Below, piece after piece: positions 1 to 7,566 of a stretch of 14,715 nt of DNA (its first letter is position 1; the number at the start of each line of letters is the position of its first letter). The notes under the pieces were generated by a model. It had not been told where the DNA came from, searched no databases, and saw only the letters and a program-made list of their open reading frames with translations. The translations under genes were made by a program, and so were the position numbers. The stretch comes from an uncultured Bacilli bacterium (GTDB taxonomy: Bacteria; Bacillota_I; Bacilli_A; RF39; UBA660), in assembly GCA_947600015.1 (NCBI GenBank), contig CANQFX010000029.1:1-14715 (forward strand), written 5' to 3'.

Positions 1-743
1 GTTATAGTGGAGGAAAATATACCTTACAAACAACATCTAGCACCTTAGATAATACGCATCATTATTCGTGTGGAGGAACCTATAGTTGTAGTAGTGTGCG
101 ATTCTATACACATAAATATGAAAGTAGTAGTTATAACTATTATGATTATATAACATTAAGTGGAGGAGAGAAAATAGGGGATGCTTTAATAAATATGTTA
201 GATAAAAATGAAACAAATTCAATAATAAAGGATTATATAGAAAATACATGGTATAAAGAACATATGACAAGTTATAGTGACAGGCTAGAAGATACGATAT
301 GGTGTAATGATCGAAGTATCTATGATATAGGAGGATGGTCTCCAACAGGAACTCTAAGTGGTGACTTATATTTTGGAAGCCGTGAAAAAGATTTAAAAGG
401 AACATTAAGTTTAGAATGTTCAAGAGCAGTAGATGAGTTTACAGTAGGAAATAGAAGATTACAATATAAGACAGGACTACTGACGATAGATGAAGTCATG
501 TTAGCAGGAGGAACAACTAGTGACAATAATAGTTATTATCTATATACAGGGAGTACTTACTGGCTTGGGTCGCCTTTTCGCACCCTCGATCGCGCAATGA
601 TGTATACCGTCGGTTTGACTGGCGACGTGGATATCCGTGTCGTGCACAATGATGCCGGTGTCCGTCCTTGTGTTTCACTGAAGGCAGGAACCAATTATCA
701 TGGAGGAGATGGAACTGCAAATAGTCCTTATATCATAGATTAA
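1..743 (+). CDS. 3' part of a large surface/pilin-like protein with a C-terminal lectin-like variable domain (putative DGR target)
   Basis: The frame is open from base 3 to the TAA at 741-743 (246 residues visible), with no start or RBS in the window, so the 5' end lies upstream. The GTG at 96 is internal and has no Shine-Dalgarno. The N-terminal visible part is rich in Tyr, Ser, Gly and Asn. The middle has a motif containing IEDTIWCNDRS-like residues (DTIWCNDRS, about residues 97-105). The end runs YWLGSP, then a variable stretch, then GVRPCVSLKAGT and GDGTANSPYIID. This WLGSP...GVRPxVSL layout resembles the C-type-lectin/formylglycine-generating-enzyme-like fold that ends many DGR target proteins in gut Bacillota; family assignment is from memory and not searched. 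Bases 561-680 are 56% GC and 13% A by hand count, against 35% GC and 42% A in 421-540 of the same gene. Role is probably extracellular binding or display. No reverse transcriptase or template repeat is in the window. Confidence 0.75.
   Translation, partial: YSGGKYTLQTTSSTLDNTHHYSCGGTYSCSSVRFYTHKYESSSYNYYDYITLSGGEKIGDALINMLDKNETNSIIKDYIENTWYKEHMTSYSDRLEDTIWCNDRSIYDIGGWSPTGTLSGDLYFGSREKDLKGTLSLECSRAVDEFTVGNRRLQYKTGLLTIDEVMLAGGTTSDNNSYYLYTGSTYWLGSPFRTLDRAMMYTVGLTGDVDIRVVHNDAGVRPCVSLKAGTNYHGGDGTANSPYIID
558..692 (+). other. Putative DGR variable region within the C-terminal domain
   Basis: A GC-rich, adenine-poor block starts abruptly at the Tyr-Trp codons (558-563) and fades after the Lys-Ala-Gly-Thr codons (681-692). 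Between codons 576 and 651, 25 of 26 third positions are not A, most being C or T, while flanking codons mostly end in A or T. That is what is expected if template AAY/TAY codons have had their adenines randomised by adenine-specific mutagenic retrohoming. The conserved flanks (WLGSP before, GVRPxVSL after) are the usual scaffold around variable residues. A recombined GC-rich segment from another genome is the alternative. The template repeat would settle it and is not in this window. Confidence 0.55.
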
Positions 744-769
744 AATCAATGAAAAATTTCTAGATAAAT

Positions 770-798
770 TTGGAATTAGATAAAAATCATGTTATACT
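770..798 (+). promoter_or_regulatory. Promoter of the ABC exporter gene
   Basis: TTGGAA (770-775), 17-bp spacer, TATACT (793-798), with a TG one base before the -10 (790-791), an extended -10. It sits 23 bases before the ATG at 822, with a weak AAGG ribosome site at 810-813. Confidence 0.6.
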
Positions 799-821
799 AT
801 AGAAGATAAAAGGTATATAGT

Positions 822-1919
822 ATGAAAGAGTTATTCTATAATTTAAAATTTGCTTGGATATATGCAAAGGATCAGAAGAAAAGATTAATTGCTTATCTTT
901 TTACTAATTTCGTTCATATTGTAATTAGTATTGTAGTTCCATTATTAAGTGCAAGGATTATTGTAAATTTAACAGAGAATGCCTATCTTCAAGTAATTGT
1001 GATTACATTTGTTTTGTTTGGTGTAGAAACAATGCGGAATGTAGTATCCTATCTTACACGTTATTTTTCTTCTAAAATTTATCGTGAAACATTTATTAAA
1101 ATTCAATCTGATTTAGGAAGAGAAATTTTAAGATTAGAAAATAACTGTATTGATCAACATTCTTCAGGAGTCTTTATTCAGCGATTAACTAATGATACTA
1201 GTAGAATTGCAGATGTTTTTAATGTATTAAATATTTATCTAACGAATATTATAACGAATATTGGTATTTTTGGGGCTATTTTTATTATTAATAAGATTGT
1301 TTTTATTACTTTAATTTTCATGGTATTTATTATTTATTTAGTGGAAAGTAGACGAGTTCGTGTTATGACAGAAAAGGATAAATCTTTCCGCAAAAAGAAT
1401 GAAAAAATATCTGGATTTATTGGCGAATTAGTACGAGGAATACGAGATATAAAAATGCTTAGTGCCGAAGAAAGTTTTATGAATGAATTAGAAGGAAAAG
1501 TAAAAGATTTAAATCAGGAACGTTATCAAATGGTAAAAACAGATAATCAATATTCTTTTTTTCGTGGAACTTTGTTAGATGTTACGGATGTTATAATTAT
1601 TTTATTATTAGTATACTTTATTTATTTTAATGAACTTACGATTGCTTCTGCTTTGGTAGTACATAACTATATGGGAAGAGTCACTTCTATTATCGATTAT
1701 TTTAGTATTTTATTAGAAAAATTAAAAGATTTTAATCTTTCTTCTAGTAGAATATTTTCTATTATTGAAAGTAGTGAATTTCCAAAAGAACAGTTTGGTA
1801 CGAAACATTTAGAGAAAGTAGAAGGGAATTTTGAATTTAAGATGTATCCTTTCAGTATGAAAAGGAAAAGAAAGTGCTCGATCATATTAGTTTTCATGTG
1901 CATGCAAATGAAACGGTAG
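822..1919 (+). CDS. ABC exporter, transmembrane half (5' fragment of a frameshifted gene)
   Basis: This is the membrane-domain half of an ABC exporter of the fused permease-ATPase (type IV, ABC-B-like) kind. About six hydrophobic segments lie in residues 20-310, with coupling regions such as RFSSKIYRETFIKIQ-like sequence near residues 85-100. Homology-like sequence stops at about residue 340 (base 1840); the last 25 residues are out of frame and read as basic nonsense. Restoring one base near 1839-1841 joins this frame to the ATP-binding half downstream and gives a single protein of about 575 residues, the normal length for a homodimer- or heterodimer-forming exporter subunit. The substrate is unknown (drug, lipid or peptide). 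The gene has its own promoter and no partner subunit next to it. As read here it is either a pseudogene or carries an assembly error. Confidence 0.85.
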   Translation: MKELFYNLKFAWIYAKDQKKRLIAYLFTNFVHIVISIVVPLLSARIIVNLTENAYLQVIVITFVLFGVETMRNVVSYLTRYFSSKIYRETFIKIQSDLGREILRLENNCIDQHSSGVFIQRLTNDTSRIADVFNVLNIYLTNIITNIGIFGAIFIINKIVFITLIFMVFIIYLVESRRVRVMTEKDKSFRKKNEKISGFIGELVRGIRDIKMLSAEESFMNELEGKVKDLNQERYQMVKTDNQYSFFRGTLLDVTDVIIILLLVYFIYFNELTIASALVVHNYMGRVTSIIDYFSILLEKLKDFNLSSSRIFSIIESSEFPKEQFGTKHLEKVEGNFEFKMYPFSMKRKRKCSIILVFMCMQMKR

Positions 1920-2548
1920 CCTTTGTAGGGAAAAGTGGAGTAGGAAAAAGTACAATTTTTTCTTTGCTTTGCAAAATGTATCAAGTGAATGAGGGGAAAA
2001 TTACGATTGATGGAGTAGATATTAATGAACTTGATAAGTCATCGATTCGCGATAATATTACAGTAATTAGCCAAAATCCATATATTTTTAATTTAAGTAT
2101 TCGTGATAATTTAAGATTAGTAAAAAATGATTTAACAGAAGAAGAAATGAGACAAGCATGTAAATTAGCTTGTTTGGATGAATTTATTGAAGCTTTACCA
2201 GATCAATATGATACTTTAATTGGAGAAGGAGGCGTTAATTTATCTGGTGGTGAGAAGCAACGGCTTGCGATTGCTAGAGCACTTATTCAAAAAACGGAAA
2301 TTATTCTTTTTGATGAAGCGACTTCTGCCTTAGATAATGAAACCCAATCTCATATTCAAAAGGCAATTGAAAATTTACAAAAAGATTATACTATTTTGAT
2401 TATTGCTCATCGTTTGAGTACGGTGATTCATAGTAATCGTATTTTGTTTTTAAATGATGGGAAGATTGAAGCAGAAGGAACACATCAAAGTTTGCTGAAA
2501 TCAAATAAAGAATATTGTAAATTATATGAAGCAGAAATGAAGAAATAG
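1874..2548 (+). CDS. ABC exporter, ATP-binding half (3' fragment of the same frameshifted gene)
   Basis: This is the nucleotide-binding domain of the exporter begun at 822. All motifs are intact: Walker A GKSGVGKST (residues 19-27 from the GTG at 1874), Q-loop glutamine 67 in ISQNPYIF, signature LSGGEKQR (123-130), Walker B IILFDE (143-148) and switch histidine 179 in IIAHRLS. The GTG at 1874 is only the first start-like codon. It has no convincing ribosome site, and coding sense in this frame continues upstream to about 1841 (reading DVSFQYEKEKKVLDH), showing that this is the second half of one gene and not an independent ATPase. It ends inside a terminator hairpin. If the frameshift is real, the fragment lacks its permease and is probably not made. 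Confidence 0.85.
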   Translation: MLDHISFHVHANETVAFVGKSGVGKSTIFSLLCKMYQVNEGKITIDGVDINELDKSSIRDNITVISQNPYIFNLSIRDNLRLVKNDLTEEEMRQACKLACLDEFIEALPDQYDTLIGEGGVNLSGGEKQRLAIARALIQKTEIILFDEATSALDNETQSHIQKAIENLQKDYTILIIAHRLSTVIHSNRILFLNDGKIEAEGTHQSLLKSNKEYCKLYEAEMKK

Positions 2549-2559
2549 TCTGCTTTTTT
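2530..2559 (+). terminator. Intrinsic terminator after the ABC exporter
   Basis: AGCAGA (2530-2535) pairs with TCTGCT (2549-2554) across a 13-base loop, followed by a run of T to 2559. The hairpin spans the stop codon of the exporter, and the next promoter begins at 2561. Confidence 0.65.
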
Positions 2560-2560
2560 C

Positions 2561-2589
2561 TTGATAAGATTAAGAAAATGTGATATAAT
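2561..2589 (+). promoter_or_regulatory. Promoter of the metallopeptidase gene
   Basis: TTGATA (2561-2566), 17-bp spacer, TATAAT (2584-2589), with an extended -10 TG at 2581-2582. It lies directly after the preceding terminator and 25 bases before the ATG at 2615. Confidence 0.8.
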
Positions 2590-2614
2590 AAACATCATTG
2601 TGAAAGGGGGTACT

Positions 2615-4000
2615 ATGATGGAATTAGCTCAGTTGCAAGATCATGAATTGTTAAGTATTTTTATGATAAGAGAAGCCATTGATCACGATAAGATAGACGC
2701 TAATCAAATTCCTGATAAGAAGCAGTTATATCAAGAAATAAGAAATCGTTATTTAAATGAATTTCCTAATACCAATCCATCTTTAGAACTCTTGGAATTA
2801 TATTTACGAAAAAAAGGTCGTTATCCTTTACTCAATGCTTTAATCAAAAGAGAGTTAAATAAATTAGTACTTCCTCAACAAATAGAGGGAGAAACACTAG
2901 ATGAAACCGATTCTTTCTTTTTCCACAATATGAAAGCATTGCTTCCTGTTATGAAAAAACAGGGTGCAGTTGTATTGCAGGATTTAATGGAAAAAGAAGA
3001 AACCATGAAAGAAAAAATCCAAGTAAAATTACCATATCATCAATTGCAACAATATATCATAGAATTATTGACAGAATTAGATCCAACGTTAGAATATGTA
3101 GATTTCTATTTACAGTCTCTTGCGGATGAGTATATTATTTATATTCAAAAAGAGGATGATTTAAAAAAGAGAAGCATTATCGAGAAACTAGGTTTATATC
3201 AATATGGGATATCCATTGCTAGTTTTCCTATGAATTGTTGTATTGAAATAGATGGTCAACCTTATTTAATTATGGAACAAAAAAATATGTTAGATGATTT
3301 CTCTACTTTTTTTCATGAATTTGCCCACTATTATAGTAAAAGTAAAAAAGCAAAGAATCAGAAGCCAAGCAATTCATTAGCAGAATATTTTTCTATTACT
3401 TATGAATTTTATACGTTCATGTTTCTAAGGAAAAAGGGATATTCGAAAGAGGTTTTGGAGCAAATGCAACAACCAAGAAATCAAAATACTTATGCTATTG
3501 GAACAAAACTTTTTGATTTATTTTATTATATGTCTACTTATATAGAGAAAGGAAGTATTACCGAAGAAGGGGAGATTCAAAGACAAGAGGAGTTAATAAA
3601 AATTCAAAGGGAAACTTTTACTAAAGAATATTTAGAAGTATTAGAAACAGAAGCCCCAGAATGCTTTCATCCTGTTTTATCTGCCAATCTTTCCTGTGAT
3701 TTATGTATCGAGGGATTGATTAAAAATCAGTTTTCTCATTGGTATTATGAATATCCTTATCTTGTAGGACAAGTTCTTGCGACAAAAACGATAGAGCTCA
3801 TTCAAAAAAATCAGTTTTCTATTGGTGAATTAAAGAAAATGATGGAGAATGCTGATTTCTTAGATCCTTATGATGTTTTTGTAAAACTTGGATTTTCGGT
3901 AGAAGATATAGGATTATGTTCTGTTGTAAAAAGGGAAAAAACAACAAACCAAAAAGCAAAATTAAAGTTGAATTTACAGAAAACAGTGGATAAGAATTGA
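2615..4000 (+). CDS. M3-like (oligopeptidase F/thimet-type) zinc metallopeptidase
   Basis: A 461-residue soluble protein with no signal peptide. The zinc site HEFAH is at residues 234-238. It is followed by LAEYFSITYE, in which E257 is the likely third zinc ligand and E264 lies seven residues on, matching the Glu-(6)-Glu spacing that follows HExxH in M3 peptidases. The H-to-E distance (23) is a little shorter than the 29 of thimet oligopeptidase, and the protein is shorter than typical PepF (about 560-600). The first 230 residues are helical in character and carry no motif I recognise. It probably degrades peptides in the cytoplasm. The start is set at ATG 2615 because AGGGGG at 2605-2610 precedes it; ATG 2618 directly after is equally possible. 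A longer TTG start at 2561 would lie in the promoter -35 box. It is transcribed alone. Confidence 0.75.
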   Translation: MMELAQLQDHELLSIFMIREAIDHDKIDANQIPDKKQLYQEIRNRYLNEFPNTNPSLELLELYLRKKGRYPLLNALIKRELNKLVLPQQIEGETLDETDSFFFHNMKALLPVMKKQGAVVLQDLMEKEETMKEKIQVKLPYHQLQQYIIELLTELDPTLEYVDFYLQSLADEYIIYIQKEDDLKKRSIIEKLGLYQYGISIASFPMNCCIEIDGQPYLIMEQKNMLDDFSTFFHEFAHYYSKSKKAKNQKPSNSLAEYFSITYEFYTFMFLRKKGYSKEVLEQMQQPRNQNTYAIGTKLFDLFYYMSTYIEKGSITEEGEIQRQEELIKIQRETFTKEYLEVLETEAPECFHPVLSANLSCDLCIEGLIKNQFSHWYYEYPYLVGQVLATKTIELIQKNQFSIGELKKMMENADFLDPYDVFVKLGFSVEDIGLCSVVKREKTTNQKAKLKLNLQKTVDKN

Positions 4001-4025
4001 AATAATAATGAAAATTTGATATAAT
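3997..4025 (+). promoter_or_regulatory. Promoter of the T-box / HD hydrolase / valS operon
   Basis: TTGAAA (3997-4002), 17-bp spacer, TATAAT (4020-4025), with an extended -10 TG at 4017-4018. The -35 overlaps the TGA stop of the peptidase gene. Transcription would start about ten bases on, at the beginning of the T-box leader. Confidence 0.8.
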
Positions 4026-4029
4026 TTCA

Positions 4030-4249
4030 AATAGATGCAAAGAATCTGAGGAGTACATAAAATTTATTTTTAGAGAGTTCATGGTTGGTGAAAATGAATA
4101 TTGGTTTTATGGAAGGTAGCAGAGGAGCATGGTTTCTGAAATAAGTAAGAAATCCCGGATCATTCCGTTAACAATGTCAAGCTATGAAAATAGAAAATAA
4201 GGTGGTACCACGATACGATTTCGTCCTTAGGGAGGAGTCGTATTTTTTT
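4030..4249 (+). promoter_or_regulatory. T-box riboswitch, valine type (specifier GUA)
   Basis: The leader senses uncharged tRNA-Val and lets transcription proceed when charging is low. Visible parts: Stem I with TCTG (4045-4048) pairing CAGA (4120-4123); the specifier-loop E-motif AGTA (4052-4055) opposite GAA (4112-4114); upper stem ATAAAA (4057-4062) with TTTTAT (4105-4110); the AGAGAG and GGTTGGTGAAAA distal elements (4072-4094). The specifier codon GTA is at 4116-4118, a Val codon matching the valS gene downstream. A small Stem III-like hairpin CGGA-tcat-TCCG is at 4156-4167. The conserved T-box AAGGTGGTACCACG lies at 4199-4212 and overlaps the start of the terminator at 4213-4249. My pairings are by eye. 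Confidence 0.93.
4213..4249 (+). terminator. T-box regulated terminator
   Basis: ATACGA (4213-4218) pairs with TCGTAT (4238-4243), with a smaller inner pairing TCCT/AGGA, followed by seven T residues (4243-4249). This is the alternative to the antiterminator formed with the conserved T-box sequence just upstream. Confidence 0.85.
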
Positions 4250-4259
4250 GGAGGGAAAA

Positions 4260-5018
4260 ATGGAAGAAGCAAAGAAAGAATTTTTAAAATATGCAGAATC
4301 TTATTTGGCATATGGAGAAAAAATCGAATTAAAGATGAAGCATACGTTTCGCGTTGTAAACTTATGTGAGGAGATTGCAAGAAAAAAAGGACTAACAGAG
4401 GAAGAGATTGAACTTGCTAAATTATGTGGTCTTTTACATGACATTGCAAGATTTGAACAGTATAAAAGATATCAAACTTTTGCTGATTCAAAAAGTATTG
4501 ATCATGGCGATTTAGGAGTAGAAATATTAAAGGAGAATCATTTTATTTCCAAATTTTCTGTCGATAAAGCATTTGAACCATTAATATTAAAAGCAGTAAA
4601 ATATCATAATAAATATGCACTTCCTGAAGATTTAACAGAACAAGAACGTTTATTTTGTAATTTAGTAAGAGATGCAGATAAAATTGATATTTTATATCTT
4701 TATACAACAGGGGGAATTTCTCTTCCTATCGATGATGATATATTTTCAGAGGGAATCTTAAATCAATTAAAAAATGAATCTGTCGTCAAAAGGACAACCG
4801 AAGAGACGAAAGCAGATAAACTTGCCATATCATTAGGGTTTGTTTTTGATATTGCTTTTCAGGAAAGTATTCATATTTTAAGAAAAAAAGATTACATTAA
4901 TCAAGAAATTGATATTTATAAAAATAAGGCAACCAATCCTAAATTAAAAGAACAGTTAGAAGAAATTAGGATGATTATTCACAGATATATGGATCGGAGG
5001 GAAGAAGATGTTAGATAA
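4260..5018 (+). CDS. HD-domain phosphohydrolase
   Basis: A 252-residue cytoplasmic protein of the HD metal-dependent hydrolase superfamily. The metal-binding pattern is H28, the HD pair H60-D61 in [10 protein letters not shown], then H82, H116 in KYHNK and D138/D140 in RDADKID. Such proteins hydrolyse phosphomonoesters, nucleotides or phosphodiesters; the substrate here cannot be told from sequence. The ATG at 4260 follows GGAGGG (4250-4255). A TTG at 4248 would lie inside the ribosome site and terminator T-run. It is the first gene behind the valine T-box and overlaps valS by 11 bases, so it is induced together with valS when valyl-tRNA is scarce. Confidence 0.85.
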   Translation: MEEAKKEFLKYAESYLAYGEKIELKMKHTFRVVNLCEEIARKKGLTEEEIELAKLCGLLHDIARFEQYKRYQTFADSKSIDHGDLGVEILKENHFISKFSVDKAFEPLILKAVKYHNKYALPEDLTEQERLFCNLVRDADKIDILYLYTTGGISLPIDDDIFSEGILNQLKNESVVKRTTEETKADKLAISLGFVFDIAFQESIHILRKKDYINQEIDIYKNKATNPKLKEQLEEIRMIIHRYMDRREEDVR

Positions 5019-7542
5019 AAAATATAATCATATCGAAGTTGAAAAAAATAAATATGAGGAATGGAAAAAACAGGGATATTTTAACTCAGATAGTAAAAGC
5101 AATAAACCACCATTTTGTATCGTTATACCTCCTCCTAACGTTACTGGAAAATTGCATTTGGGTCATGCTTGGGATGTGACATTGCAGGATATTATTATTC
5201 GTTATAAGAGAATGCAGGGATATGATTGTTTGTGGTTACCAGGAATGGATCATGCTGGAATTGCTACTCAAGCAAAAGTAGATAAACGTTTAAAAGAACA
5301 AGGAATTAAGCCAAGAGAGATGAAGCGCGAAGAATGGCTGAAAAAGGCTTGGGAATGGAAAGAAGAATATGCGAAAACCATTCATGAACAATGGGCTAAA
5401 ATGGGAATTTCTGTAGATTATACGAAAGAACGTTTCACTTTAGATGAAGGTTTGAATCGTGCTGTAAATCAGGTATTTATTGATCTATATAATAAAGGAT
5501 TGATCTATCGAGGAGAAAGAATTATCAATTGGGATCCGGAACAAATGACCGCATTATCCAATGAAGAGGTAATTTACAAAGAAGATCCAGGTGCCTTTTA
5601 TCATTTAAAATATTTTATAGAAGATAGTGAGGAATATTTAGAGGTCGCAACAACACGTCCAGAAACGTTATTTGGTGATACTGCTGTAGCGGTAAATCCA
5701 AAAGATGAAAGATATCAAAAGTATATTGGCAAAAAAGTAATTTTACCCATCGTAAATAAATTAATTCCGATTGTGGGCGATATTCACGCAGATCCAGAAT
5801 TCGGCACGGGTGTTGTTAAGATTACACCAGCGCATGATCCCAATGACTTTGAGGTCGGCAATCGCCATCATTTAGAACGAGTTGTTGTGATGAATCCAGA
5901 TGCTACGATGAATGAGAATGCAGGGAAATATTGTGGTATGACAAGGGAAGCCTGTCGAGAACAGTTAGTGAAGGATTTAAAAGAACAAGATTTATTAATC
6001 AAGGTAGAAGAAATGACTCATTCTGTGGGACATAGTGAGCGAAGCGATGCTGTTGTTGAACCATATCTTTCCAAGCAATGGTTTGTAAAAATGCGTCCTT
6101 TGGCAGATCAAGTGTTAGAAAATCAAAAAAATAAAGATACAAAAGTAAACTTTATTCCTGCTCGTTATGAAAAAACAATGAATCACTGGATGGAAATTAC
6201 TTATGATTGGTGTATTTCTAGACAACTTTGGTGGGGACATCGAATTCCTGCTTGGTATAAAGGGGAAGAAGTAAAAGTTCAAATAGATTCTCCAGGGAAA
6301 GGCTGGGTTCAAGATAGCGATGTCTTAGATACTTGGTTTTCTTCTGCTCTTTGGCCTTTTTCGACACTAGGTTGGCCAGAAAAAACAGAATTGTTAGAAC
6401 GTTATTATCCCAATGATGTGTTAGTGACAGGATATGATATTATTCCTTTTTGGGTTAATCGTATGACGTTTCAAGGGTTAGAATTTATTGGAAAAAGACC
6501 ATTTAAAGACTGTCTTATCCATGGATTAATTCGGGATAAACAGGGGCGAAAAATGACTAAATCTTTGGGCAATGGTGTCGATCCTATGGATGTTATTGAT
6601 ACTTATGGAGCGGATTCTCTTCGATACTTTCTAACAACGAATTCTGCACCTGGTATGGATTTAAGATATGATGAGGATAAAATCAAATCTTCATGGAATT
6701 TTATTAACAAATTATGGAATGCTTCTCGGTTTGTTTTGATGAATATAGAAGATGTAAAAGAAAAGAGAATCATAGAAGAAGAACTTACCCTGTATGATAA
6801 ATGGATACTAACGAAAAAAAATGAAATCATTAAAAGTACAATAAAAAATATGAATCAGTATAATTTTCATAATGTAGGAAATGAATTATATACTTTTATT
6901 TGGGAAGACTTTTGTGATTGGTATATTGAACTTACAAAGTCACATATGACGCAAACTTCAAAAAGTATTTTATTTGATGTTTTAACGACTATTTTAAAAT
7001 TACTTCATCCATTTATGCCTTATGTGACAGAAGAAATCTATTCTAAACTTCCAATGAAAGATAGTAATTCTATTATGATTTCTTCTTATCCAGAATATAA
7101 TAAAAAAGAAATCTATAAAGAAGAAAAAGAGGAGTTAGAAAAAATTTTAGAAGATATTGTCGCTATTCGAAATCTAAAAGCAAAAAATAAAATTACAAAA
7201 AAAGCATGGATTAATTTCGAATGTAAAAAAGAAGAATTTATTCCTATCTATGCTTCTCAATTAAAAATTCAAGAAGAAAATCTTACTAGTGATGATCCAG
7301 ATAATATGATTAGTGCTAGTTATAAATCGACTAATATTATGATTACTTATTTCTTTGAACAAGAAGTGAGTGATGCTTCTTCTAAATTAGATGAAATTAA
7401 AAAATTAGAACAATCAATTGAAAGAAGAAAAAAATTACTTTCTAATGAGAATTATGTAAAGAAAGCACCAGAAAATATTGTAGCGATGGATCGTAAAAAA
7501 TTAAAAGAAGAAGAAGAAAAATTAAAAAATTTAAAATCATAA
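5008..7542 (+). CDS. valS: Valine--tRNA ligase
   Basis: Class Ia aminoacyl-tRNA synthetase that charges tRNA-Val. PPPNVTG (residues 41-47) and HLGH (50-53) form the first ATP-binding signature, and KMTKS (515-519) stands in place of the common KMSKS. The CP1 editing domain, which clears mischarged Thr, includes TTRPET (215-220) and HDPNDFEVG (276-284). WWGHR (408-412) and [14 protein letters not shown] (438-451) are family blocks. The anticodon-binding domain follows from about residue 590, and the final 70 residues form the Lys/Glu-rich coiled coil typical of bacterial ValRS. Length 844 fits the bacterial family. The ATG at 5008 has GGAGGGAAG upstream (4996-5004) and overlaps the end of the HD gene, suggesting translational coupling. 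Regulation is by the T-box at 4030-4249. Confidence 0.98.
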   Translation: MLDKKYNHIEVEKNKYEEWKKQGYFNSDSKSNKPPFCIVIPPPNVTGKLHLGHAWDVTLQDIIIRYKRMQGYDCLWLPGMDHAGIATQAKVDKRLKEQGIKPREMKREEWLKKAWEWKEEYAKTIHEQWAKMGISVDYTKERFTLDEGLNRAVNQVFIDLYNKGLIYRGERIINWDPEQMTALSNEEVIYKEDPGAFYHLKYFIEDSEEYLEVATTRPETLFGDTAVAVNPKDERYQKYIGKKVILPIVNKLIPIVGDIHADPEFGTGVVKITPAHDPNDFEVGNRHHLERVVVMNPDATMNENAGKYCGMTREACREQLVKDLKEQDLLIKVEEMTHSVGHSERSDAVVEPYLSKQWFVKMRPLADQVLENQKNKDTKVNFIPARYEKTMNHWMEITYDWCISRQLWWGHRIPAWYKGEEVKVQIDSPGKGWVQDSDVLDTWFSSALWPFSTLGWPEKTELLERYYPNDVLVTGYDIIPFWVNRMTFQGLEFIGKRPFKDCLIHGLIRDKQGRKMTKSLGNGVDPMDVIDTYGADSLRYFLTTNSAPGMDLRYDEDKIKSSWNFINKLWNASRFVLMNIEDVKEKRIIEEELTLYDKWILTKKNEIIKSTIKNMNQYNFHNVGNELYTFIWEDFCDWYIELTKSHMTQTSKSILFDVLTTILKLLHPFMPYVTEEIYSKLPMKDSNSIMISSYPEYNKKEIYKEEKEELEKILEDIVAIRNLKAKNKITKKAWINFECKKEEFIPIYASQLKIQEENLTSDDPDNMISASYKSTNIMITYFFEQEVSDASSKLDEIKKLEQSIERRKKLLSNENYVKKAPENIVAMDRKKLKEEEEKLKNLKS

Positions 7543-7566
7543 AAAAAGTAACAAATAGGGGGTTTT

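Noticed and set aside
37..423. A 128-codon minus-strand frame rich in Tyr, His, Leu and Asn
   Set aside because: It is the complement of the Tyr/Ser-rich coding frame at the window start and has no ribosome site; a shadow.
1836..1880. Programmed ribosomal frameshift in the ABC exporter
   Set aside because: No slippery heptamer, stimulatory stem or in-frame stop arrangement typical of programmed shifting was seen; exporters of this family are not known to use one.
2561..2614. A longer start (TTG 2561) for the metallopeptidase
   Set aside because: It coincides with the promoter -35 TTGATA, so it would lie upstream of the transcript start; the AGGGGG site supports 2615/2618.
4131..4133. GTT as alternative T-box specifier codon
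   Set aside because: Pairing TCTG/CAGA and ATAAAA/TTTTAT places the specifier loop at 4111-4119 with the AGTA/GAA motif, so GTA 4116-4118 is the better specifier.
4248..4259. TTG 4248 as start of the HD gene
   Set aside because: It lies in the terminator T-run and overlaps the GGAGGG ribosome site that serves ATG 4260.
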